Origin: Perlabentimonas sp034003245
GTDB lineage: Bacteria > Bacteroidota > Bacteroidia > Bacteroidales > Tenuifilaceae
DNA: 64,000 bases
Assembly (NCBI GenBank): GCA_034003245.1
Contig: JAVEYY010000010.1
Coordinates: forward strand, 1 to 64,000
Direction: 5' to 3'
In this document: positions 26,897 to 33,714 of the stretch, in pieces
Layout: every line of letters starts with the position of its first letter
Numbering within the stretch: the first letter of the stretch is position 1
Made by a program: the position numbers and the translations under genes
Notes under the pieces: model-generated
Database searches by the model: none
What the model was told of the DNA's origin: nothing
What the model saw: only the letters and a program-made list of their open reading frames with translations

Positions 26897-27979
26897 TTAA
26901 GCGTTAAGCTTTTCGAACTCTTTCATACAGTCAACAAGAGCCTGCACGCTTTCAATTGGGCAAGCATTGTAGATAGAGGCACGGAAACCACCAACCGAAC
27001 GGTGTCCTTTAATTCCAACCATTCCAGCTTTCTTGGCAAAATCCATAAACTCTGCTTCCTTCTCCTTGTACTGATCAGCCATTACAAAGCAAACGTTCAT
27101 TATTGAACGATCCTCCTTAGCAGCTGTTCCTACAAACATTTTATTCCTATCAATCTCACCGTAAAGCAGGTCGGCTTTTTGATTGTTAAGCTTGTGCATA
27201 GCGGCAACACCACCAAGCGACTTAACCCACTTGAGAGTCTCGTGCATTACAAAGATTGGAAGTACAGGAGGTGTATTAAACATGGAATTATCCTTTGGCT
27301 CAGCACCAATATGGGTATTGTAGTTAACCATGGTGGGGAGCTTTCTTTGGATTTGAGCTAAAAGATCTTTGCGAACAATTACAAAGGCAACACCAGCAGG
27401 ACCAACGTTTTTCTGAGCACCACCATATATTAATGCGTACTTCTTAATATCAACAGGACGGCTCATAATATCTGAGCTCATATCGGCTACTAGATTAATG
27501 GGGCAGCTGATGTCCTCCTTGATCTCAGTTCCGTAAATGGTGTTGTTCGTGGTAATGTGGAAATAATCAGCATCGGCAGGAATAGTATATCCCTTAGGGA
27601 TGTAGGAGTAGTTCTTATCGGCCGATGAGGCTACAACCTCAACCTCGCCATAGAATTTGGCTTCCTTAATTGCTTTTTTTGCCCATACACCAGTCTCGAG
27701 GTAAGCGGCTTTCTTATTCAAGAAGTTAGCCGCAAGAGTGTAGAATTGGGTAGATGCTCCACCACCAAGGAATAGAACGGCATAGTTATCGGGAATATTT
27801 AGCAAATCTCTCCAAAGCTGTTCAGTCTCGGCCATTATTCTCTCCCAGCCCGGAGTACGGTGAGATATCTCAAGAATTCCAATTCCAGTGTTATCGAAAT
27901 CGCGGATTGCCTCAATGGTTGCCTCAATGGCTGGTTTGGGGAGAATGCAGGGACCTGCATTAAAATTATGCTTCTTCAT
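26897..27979 (-). CDS. serC: Phosphoserine aminotransferase
   Basis: A 360-residue PLP enzyme that converts phosphohydroxypyruvate to phosphoserine. It starts MKKHNFNAGPCILPKPAI, the family's N-terminal signature, at the ATG at 27979 (a TTG nine bases upstream is also in frame). LFLGGGASTQFYTLA and the PLP Lys190 in YGGAQKNVGPAG confirm the family. It heads serC-serA-DUF1015. No phosphoserine phosphatase gene is in the window. Confidence 0.96.
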   Translation of the reverse strand: MKKHNFNAGPCILPKPAIEATIEAIRDFDNTGIGILEISHRTPGWERIMAETEQLWRDLLNIPDNYAVLFLGGGASTQFYTLAANFLNKKAAYLETGVWAKKAIKEAKFYGEVEVVASSADKNYSYIPKGYTIPADADYFHITTNNTIYGTEIKEDISCPINLVADMSSDIMSRPVDIKKYALIYGGAQKNVGPAGVAFVIVRKDLLAQIQRKLPTMVNYNTHIGAEPKDNSMFNTPPVLPIFVMHETLKWVKSLGGVAAMHKLNNQKADLLYGEIDRNKMFVGTAAKEDRSIMNVCFVMADQYKEKEAEFMDFAKKAGMVGIKGHRSVGGFRASIYNACPIESVQALVDCMKEFEKLNA

Positions 27980-28127
27980 AAGTATCAAGTTTTAAACTGT
28001 TACACAAATTGGTTATTTAGCGTCAAATTTCTAACTTATTTTTAACTTTTCCTAATGATTAACAAATGATATAAAGCAGAAATCATGGGAATAATAAGTG
28101 GAGGAGTATAGATAGTTTAAGCATAAA

Positions 28128-28847
28128 TTACTGTGCTATGAGCTTTCCGTCCTTAAGAATTGGTACTACTGATGAAGTATCCAGGGTAAAGCAGTAATCT
28201 AGCACATCATCAAGCCCCAACTTTTTTAAACGGTGGCGTTGGGCAATGCACTCGCGATACGTAGTTAAATCGTCCTTGGCTAGTCCCCAAAGCTGAAGGG
28301 CAGCATGGGTAGAATCGCACTTAGTATAGAAGGAATCCAACGCCAAGAGCTGCTCGGCCAATGCTCCTGCAAAAAGGCTATCCTCCAGACAAAACTTACC
28401 TTTCCATCCAGCACAAAGAATCAGAATATCGCCTGTGTTCCTTTCGATAAGCCATTTGGCCACGACACCAAGGTTAATAAACGATGCAACAACCACTGAT
28501 AGGCCGCCAGATGCCTTAATAATTGCCTGTGTTCCATTGGTAGTGCTGTAGGCAACCTCCTTGCCTGCTATCTTATCGGGTGTAAAGTTAAAGGGAGAGT
28601 TACCAAAATCAGCAAAATCTAACTTTTGGCCATCGCGCTCGGCCGCAACTATATAGCCCTTTTCCTTGGCCAGGCGAGCATCCTCGACCGTGGGCACCGG
28701 AATTACGGCTTTTGCCCCGTTGGCAAAAGCTGCGCAAATGGCCGAAGTTGCCCTAAGGATATCTACCACTACCACATGGGCATTCTGAAAATCGAAGTAC
28801 TGAATATTCTGAGGGGTAAAGCACACCTCAATCTTCCTTTTATCCAT
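28128..28847 (-). CDS. comB: ComB-family 2-phosphosulfolactate phosphatase-like protein
   Basis: A 239-residue Mg-dependent phosphatase of the ComB family. VVVDILRATSAICAAFANGA near the N-terminus, EVAYSTTNGTQAI in the middle, and ILCAGWKGKFCLEDSLFAGAL are the conserved blocks. In methanogens ComB acts in coenzyme M synthesis; bacteria without coenzyme M often carry it and its substrate there is not settled (sulfolactate metabolism is possible). No comA or comC is near. It is read alone, in the same direction as gcvT (79 bases) and serC. Confidence 0.85.
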   Translation of the reverse strand: MDKRKIEVCFTPQNIQYFDFQNAHVVVVDILRATSAICAAFANGAKAVIPVPTVEDARLAKEKGYIVAAERDGQKLDFADFGNSPFNFTPDKIAGKEVAYSTTNGTQAIIKASGGLSVVVASFINLGVVAKWLIERNTGDILILCAGWKGKFCLEDSLFAGALAEQLLALDSFYTKCDSTHAALQLWGLAKDDLTTYRECIAQRHRLKKLGLDDVLDYCFTLDTSSVVPILKDGKLIAQ

Positions 28848-28925
28848 TTCTTGCCAAAAAATTAAGGTGCAAAGACAAACATGTTGAATCCATCCTTACA
28901 CCTTATACGTGAATAATCTAATAAT

Positions 28926-30029
28926 CTACTTCTTGTAGATGGGAAGTTTTACCACCTTAGCTTTAAGGTTTTTATTTCGAATGTTGATATATATTTCGGT
29001 ATCGGCTTTGGCATACTGCGAAAGCACATAGCCCATACCAATTCCCACTTTCATCATGGGCGACATGGTTCCTGATGTTACCTCGCCAATCACCTCGCCC
29101 TGCTCATCAACAATCTCGTAATGTTGACGGGGTATACCACGGTCAATCATTTCGAATCCTACCAGCTTGCGTTTAAGTCCGCCAGCTTTTAGGTCGAGCA
29201 TATACTGCTTATCGATAAAATCCTTATGGTCAACAAATTTGGTAATCCATGCTAAACCAGCTTCAAGGGGCGATGTAGTATCGCTTATGTCGTTTCCGTA
29301 CAGGCAAAAACCCATCTCAAGGCGAAGAGTATCGCGCGCACCCAGGCCAATAGGCTTAATACCAAACTCAGCGCCAGCTTCAAATACAGCTTTCCAAATT
29401 TTATCGGCATCCTTGTTGGCACAGTAAATTTCGCAACCACCGGCACCGGTATAGCCAGTTGTAGAGAAAATTACATCCTTAACACCAGCAAATTCTAACT
29501 TTTTAAAGGTGTAGTACTCCATATCCTCAACCTTTTCGTTGGTAAGCTTTTGCATAGCCTTAAGGGCCAATGGGCCTTGCACAGCCAGCTGGGCAACCTC
29601 ATCGGAGGCGTTGTATAGGTCCTTACCAATAGTTAGATTAAACTTGGGTGCGTGACTACACATCCAGTTCCAATCTTTTTCAACATTTGCAGCATTAATT
29701 ACCAAAAGATAAGTTTCTGCATCAAAACGGTAAACCAAAAGATCGTCGACAATTCCACCCTTTCCATTAGGAAAGCAAGAGTACTGCACCTTACCATCAA
29801 CCAGTGCGGCAGCATCGTTGGATGTTACATACTGTATAAACGCCAAAGCGTTAGAGCCTTTTACCCAAACCTCACCCATGTGCGAAACATCGAATACGCC
29901 TACCTTCTCGCGAACGGTTACATGCTCATCGTTGATGCCCGTGTACTCAATGGGCATATTATAGCCAGCAAAGGGAACCATTTTTGCCCCCAACTCGATA
30001 TGAAACTTAGTGAAAGGTGTATTTTTCAT
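28926..30029 (-). CDS. gcvT: Aminomethyltransferase (glycine cleavage T protein)
   Basis: A 367-residue tetrahydrofolate-binding enzyme that releases ammonia and forms methylene-THF from the H-protein-bound aminomethyl group. Signatures include HIELGAKMVPFAGYNMPIEY at the N-terminus, VFDVSHMGEVWVKG, the folate-site TTGYTGAGGCEIYC, and GLGARDTLRLEMGFCLYG. Length is standard. A TAGGTTTG element (minus strand, 30085-30078) lies about 50 bases upstream and fits a -7 box. gcvH and gcvP are not in the window. Confidence 0.96.
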   Translation of the reverse strand: MKNTPFTKFHIELGAKMVPFAGYNMPIEYTGINDEHVTVREKVGVFDVSHMGEVWVKGSNALAFIQYVTSNDAAALVDGKVQYSCFPNGKGGIVDDLLVYRFDAETYLLVINAANVEKDWNWMCSHAPKFNLTIGKDLYNASDEVAQLAVQGPLALKAMQKLTNEKVEDMEYYTFKKLEFAGVKDVIFSTTGYTGAGGCEIYCANKDADKIWKAVFEAGAEFGIKPIGLGARDTLRLEMGFCLYGNDISDTTSPLEAGLAWITKFVDHKDFIDKQYMLDLKAGGLKRKLVGFEMIDRGIPRQHYEIVDEQGEVIGEVTSGTMSPMMKVGIGMGYVLSQYAKADTEIYINIRNKNLKAKVVKLPIYKK

Positions 30030-30180
30030 TGCTATAAGGTATTTAACTTAAATTGAAGAAACCCGAAAATTTTTCTACAAACCTAAGGCAAATTTTGGTA
30101 ATAGCCAATTCGATTACCCACAAATATGGGGCTTAGACACATTGTTATGCAACAGCGTTTTTACATTTTTGGAATAAGGG

Positions 30181-30215
30181 TTTGGTACTTGTTTAATTGA
30201 ATTTTGCTATATTTG
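30181..30215 (+). promoter_or_regulatory. Bacteroidetes promoter of the Hpt-STAS operon
   Basis: TTTG (30181-30184), a 23-base spacer, then TATATTTG (30208-30215) match the TTTG/TAnnTTTG consensus at the long end of the usual spacing. The box lies 31 bases before the ATG at 30247. Confidence 0.55.
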
Positions 30216-30246
30216 TCTATACAATGTATGATGAGATAATCAATAA

Positions 30247-30612
30247 ATGATTGATAAGTTGAAAGAATATCAACAAATTGATACAAATATACTAAAGGAA
30301 GTTTCCTGCGGGAATAACGACCTCATTAGCGACCTTCTGCAGATGTTTACCCGTCAGGCACCCATTTTTGCAGAGCAGCTGGAGAGCTTGTATGCTTGCA
30401 AAGATTTCGTATCGCTCAGCAAACTGGCTCATAAAATTAAGGGAAGTGCAGCAACCTTGGGCATTTGCCATTTGGTCGCAAAAATGAAGGAATTAGAGAA
30501 TAGTGCCAAAGAGGAGGATAAGAATAACACCTGCCGGGAGCTGATCGAACTTTTTAAAACCACAAGCCAAAGCGCAATAGTTGAACTAAATTATTACCTA
30601 AACCGACAATAA
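30247..30612 (+). CDS. Stand-alone Hpt phosphotransfer protein
   Basis: A 121-residue histidine phosphotransfer protein made of a four-helix bundle. The phosphorylatable His62 is in SKLAHKIKGSAATLG, the classical HxxKG(S/A) signature. It has no kinase or receiver domain, so it must pass phosphate between partners encoded elsewhere. Its stop is 12 bases before the start of a STAS protein, which makes the two a probable operon and suggests that phosphorelay and anti-sigma-antagonist signalling meet here. Confidence 0.88.
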   Translation: MIDKLKEYQQIDTNILKEVSCGNNDLISDLLQMFTRQAPIFAEQLESLYACKDFVSLSKLAHKIKGSAATLGICHLVAKMKELENSAKEEDKNNTCRELIELFKTTSQSAIVELNYYLNRQ

Positions 30613-30624
30613 AAACCCAAGGCT

Positions 30625-30966
30625 ATGCTTAACGTTCAGAAATTAGACGAAGTACTTGTAGTTTCGCTTGAAACTGATAACAAGTTGAATGCCGCAATCT
30701 CCCAGAAATTCAAAATCGAAATGGCGAAGCTTATTGACTCGCCAAGTATGAAAATTGTGATTGACCTAGCTGGAGTTGATTATATAGATAGTTCCGGATT
30801 TGGTTCGCTTTTATCGGTTCTCCGGGCGGCCAAAAGCAACAGCGCCCAGCTTAAGCTTTGCAACATTGCCCCCGATGTAATGGAGCTGGTACGGTTGCTC
30901 CAGCTTCAAACCGTGTTCGATATTCGAAATAATATTGAGGATTCCATCAAATCCTTTTCGGCATAG
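30625..30966 (+). CDS. STAS-domain anti-sigma-factor antagonist-like protein
   Basis: A 113-residue single STAS domain. VIDLAGVDYIDSSGFGSLL (about 45-63) contains the DSSG motif, in which the second Ser (Ser57) is the phosphorylation site in SpoIIAA-type anti-anti-sigma factors. No partner kinase/anti-sigma (RsbW type) or PP2C phosphatase gene is in the window. It follows the Hpt gene by 12 bases. It could act in partner switching on a sigma factor or on another regulator. Confidence 0.85.
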   Translation: MLNVQKLDEVLVVSLETDNKLNAAISQKFKIEMAKLIDSPSMKIVIDLAGVDYIDSSGFGSLLSVLRAAKSNSAQLKLCNIAPDVMELVRLLQLQTVFDIRNNIEDSIKSFSA

Positions 30967-30990
30967 GGTTGAAGGGTAAAACGTGCATTC

Positions 30991-31028
30991 AAAATGGGTG
31001 CAGCTTCGAATGAAGCTGCACCCATTTT
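30991..31028 (+). terminator. Strong stem-loop after the STAS gene
   Basis: A perfect 17-bp stem (AAAATGGGTGCAGCTTC / GAAGCTGCACCCATTTT) with a GAAT loop, 24 bases after the STAS stop. The paired A and T ends can supply the T tract in either direction, so it may also stop transcription from the minus side. Confidence 0.8.
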
Positions 31029-31042
31029 GGTTATGGCACCTG

Positions 31043-31165
31043 CTAAAAAAAGGTTGCCCAGATCCTGTGTGAATCTGGGACTTGAAATTGGTTGGACAAA
31101 CATGCTTGGCTGACATTGGATGACCTGGGCAACCTGGCTGCTGGTGTTTACAGCCTATTTATTGT
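31043..31165 (-). ncRNA. Candidate small RNA ending in its own terminator
   Basis: Read on the minus strand, this segment folds as follows. A first hairpin is GGCTG-10 nt-CAGCC (31155-31136). Directly after it is AGGTTGCCCAG (31135-31125), which pairs perfectly with CTGGGCAACCT (31061-31051), enclosing about 63 bases and followed at once by seven Ts (31051-31045). A competing inner hairpin pairs ATCTGGG (31079-31073 read minus as CCCAGAT) with 31057-31063. This looks like a structured transcript with a terminator. I cannot match it to a known family, and no convincing -33/-7 pair is visible upstream, so it remains a candidate. Confidence 0.35.
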
Positions 31166-31490
31166 AATCGTGTTGTTGGGGAACACTTGATATAAAAGGT
31201 TATAAAAACCATGCCAAAATCCACCCTAGTTATACAACAACCTCATTCTATTAATATTATACCCCTGCCATAAAATTGATTGAACAAATATCCATATTAG
31301 AGATACAGTTTTCTCCCCATTTTGTGGAAGAATAGCCCTCGGTATACCCCACTACAAAACACTAATTAACTCAAGAAGTCCTAATAAAACAAATAAATTA
31401 GAAAGCCTCAACTTGGGCTGTTCGGATAATTGTTGTAAATTTCGAGTGTAAAGTAACAACCAAATTACGTTGGTAATTAAATCATTTCTA
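31166..31490. other. AT-rich intergenic stretch, no gene seen
   Basis: About 325 bases between the candidate small RNA and the start of the membrane-anchored unknown gene. Short frames only; no stem with a T run. It must contain the promoter of the gene at 31491 and, if the small RNA is real, its promoter on the other strand. Confidence 0.35.
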
Positions 31491-32639
31491 ATGAAGAAAA
31501 TTGTTGTTATACTGGTAATTATTGTAGCTCTCGTACTTTCCACGTTTCTAGGACTCCATATTGGTTGGAGATTTAAGGAGAAACGAGTATTAAATGTATA
31601 TATCCTTGATAAAACGGTTACCCGATCCGATAGACCCGAACATAAATCGCTGATTTGGGTGCTCAACACGAACCGATTCGTTCTACCCAATCAGAAATCG
31701 TACAATAACACCGAGGACTACTATGGTTTCTTCCCCATCGACATAAAAAAAGAGGCTTTTGATTTCAGAAGCATTAGAATAAATGAGGTTGACACCTATG
31801 CAGCCATTTACGATGTTGCATACTATGCCGATTGCTATGGGGTTCATTCATTTGAGTGGTACAAGGGTAAATCGAAACCAATTAGCTCCCAAAAAATTTA
31901 CGGAGGATTAAATCAGAATGATTACCTGTTGATGAAAAAAATGCTCGAAAACGGTAAACTTGTAATTGGCGAGTATAATATTTTTAGTTCTCCTACAAAT
32001 GCATTGGTAAGAAGTAAAACTGAGGAGTTGCTGGGCATATCGTGGAGTGGTTGGTCGGGGAGATACTTTCCCACGCTCAACATCGACGCTTCAAACGGGC
32101 CACCGCCATGGATGAAGAACTTGTTTGAATCGCAGCACATGGGAGTTTGGCCTAAAGACAAATCGGGTATTGTACTGGTTAACAACGATGGTTTGATTGA
32201 AATACTTGTGGAGGGAGTACATTTAAATTCGTCACTTCCTATAACTACTTCAACCAATGAAGCGTTAACTCGTTTTGGGATAAAGCAAAATATTCCCTTT
32301 GAGCAATGGTTCGAGTTTATTAATCCGCTCCAAAATACCGTTCATTCTGAATTTAAACTAGATGTAACCCAGTTGGGCGAAGAAACCCTCTCGAGAATGG
32401 GGTTGAGTAGCCAGTTCCCGGCCATTATTGAGGGAAGAGAACTAGGTAAATTCTTCTATTTCTGCGGCGATTTTGCCGAGAATCCAGCACAGCTATGGAC
32501 TGCCAAAATAGTGGGCGGTAACCGGTTAAATCACTTTTTATATCGTTTCGATACACCCAACAGATCAGACTTTTTCAGATATTTCTACAATCCATTAATC
32601 ACCAATATCCTGCAGGAACACTATTCAAATCTAAAGTGA
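31491..32639 (+). CDS. Membrane-anchored protein of unknown function
   Basis: A 382-residue protein from the ATG at 31491 (an upstream TTG at 31470 is unlikely). One N-terminal membrane helix (VVILVIIVALVLSTFLGLHIGW) is followed by a long soluble domain, probably periplasmic, with many aromatic residues. Segments such as VLNVYILDKTV, KLVIGEYNIFSSPT and GKFFYFCGDFAEN suggest an alpha/beta fold, possibly related to extracytoplasmic polysaccharide or glycosyl-transfer proteins, but I do not recognise it. It is transcribed alone. Confidence 0.65.
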   Translation: MKKIVVILVIIVALVLSTFLGLHIGWRFKEKRVLNVYILDKTVTRSDRPEHKSLIWVLNTNRFVLPNQKSYNNTEDYYGFFPIDIKKEAFDFRSIRINEVDTYAAIYDVAYYADCYGVHSFEWYKGKSKPISSQKIYGGLNQNDYLLMKKMLENGKLVIGEYNIFSSPTNALVRSKTEELLGISWSGWSGRYFPTLNIDASNGPPPWMKNLFESQHMGVWPKDKSGIVLVNNDGLIEILVEGVHLNSSLPITTSTNEALTRFGIKQNIPFEQWFEFINPLQNTVHSEFKLDVTQLGEETLSRMGLSSQFPAIIEGRELGKFFYFCGDFAENPAQLWTAKIVGGNRLNHFLYRFDTPNRSDFFRYFYNPLITNILQEHYSNLK

Positions 32640-32851
32640 AAACTCAAACACAACTATTCGTATTAATGGCCTCAACCCAAAAAAAATTCAATGCAACTAT
32701 AAGATGTTTAAGTCCAATGATAGTGGTTTGCTCAAGATCATTTCGCATTATTGAGGGCAATTCATGACTAAATATTGAATTTTCAAATTCACATAATAAC
32801 TTCCCAATTTTTAATAGTTATATTAAAAGAACCAAATGCATTTACTGAACA

Positions 32852-33676
32852 ATGAGAATTAATATCGACAAAACCGAAGCATTGTATCTACATAACGATT
32901 TTCTTGAGAGCACGCAGGATACCAATATTTTACTTGCCGATGATTTAAAGATTTTTTACGAGGTAATTAGAGTAATTGATGGCAAGGCGCTATTCCTAAA
33001 TGAGCACATCGATAGGCTGGAACAATCTTTAATCCTTTCGAACTTAAAATGCTTTAAAAAGAGCGAAACTACTAAACATGTAAAAAAACTACTTGAAGCG
33101 AATTACGTTAGGGAAAAGAATTTGAAGATCAATTTTTTCTGTGATAACGATGGTGAAAACCTTTTTGCATTCTTTATAGAGAGTCATTACCCAAACCAAC
33201 AAGCATATAAATACGGGGTAAAAGTTGAGCTACTACCAATTGAAAGGCATAATCCGAATGTAAAACTCGAAAATCCGACTCTCAGAGGATCTGCCGACAA
33301 AGCCATTTGCATGTCGCAAACTCACGAAATGCTACTTGTTAACTCCAACGGGTACATCACCGAGGGAAGCCGCTCAAACTTTTTCGCCATATTTGGCGAT
33401 TTGCTGGTAACCCCTCCCGCACAGCAAGTTCTTGAGGGAATAACGCGAAAAATGGTAATCCGTTTAGCCAAGGAAAACTCCATAAAATTTAAGGAAAGGC
33501 CAATCCACTCCTCTGAAATTTACGAAATGAACGGTGCATTTATTACTGGTACTTCGACCAAGGTATTACCCATTGCAAAAATTGGCAATCACGAGTATAA
33601 TAAAATACCCAGTATCACATCTTCGCTTCAGAATCTATACGATAATCTAACAACCGAAAATCTACAAACACAATAG
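32852..33676 (+). CDS. Class IV aminotransferase (aminodeoxychorismate lyase / BCAT fold)
   Basis: A 274-residue PLP enzyme of fold type IV. The segment NSNGYITEGSRSNFFAIF is the class IV signature that carries the catalytic Glu and phosphate contacts, followed by LVTPPAQQVLEGITRKMVI and the C-terminal GAFITGTSTKVLPI. The PLP Lys is most likely the Lys in LRGSADKAICM (about residue 150). The length is closer to 4-amino-4-deoxychorismate lyase (PabC) or D-amino acid aminotransferase than to full-size branched-chain aminotransferase. With folC in the same window a folate role is possible but unproven. Confidence 0.78.
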   Translation: MRINIDKTEALYLHNDFLESTQDTNILLADDLKIFYEVIRVIDGKALFLNEHIDRLEQSLILSNLKCFKKSETTKHVKKLLEANYVREKNLKINFFCDNDGENLFAFFIESHYPNQQAYKYGVKVELLPIERHNPNVKLENPTLRGSADKAICMSQTHEMLLVNSNGYITEGSRSNFFAIFGDLLVTPPAQQVLEGITRKMVIRLAKENSIKFKERPIHSSEIYEMNGAFITGTSTKVLPIAKIGNHEYNKIPSITSSLQNLYDNLTTENLQTQ

Positions 33677-33684
33677 TATATTTG
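33677..33684 (+). promoter_or_regulatory. Bacteroidetes -7 element
   Basis: TATATTTG, a full match to TAnnTTTG, lies between the aminotransferase stop and the metallopeptidase start (ATG 33703 or 33715). It indicates that the peptidase gene has its own promoter. A -33 TTTG is not clear. Confidence 0.45.
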
Positions 33685-33714
33685 TAACAGTATAATAATT
33701 AAATGCACCCAACT

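Noticed and set aside
31043..31165. SRP (4.5S) RNA
   Set aside because: The conserved GGAAG-type SRP apical loop and the GGAGCA/AGCAGCC block are not present on either strand.
31195..31218. TTTG...TAACCTTT as promoter of the candidate small RNA
   Set aside because: The spacer is only 12 bases and the -7 box lacks the final G, so it does not meet the consensus.
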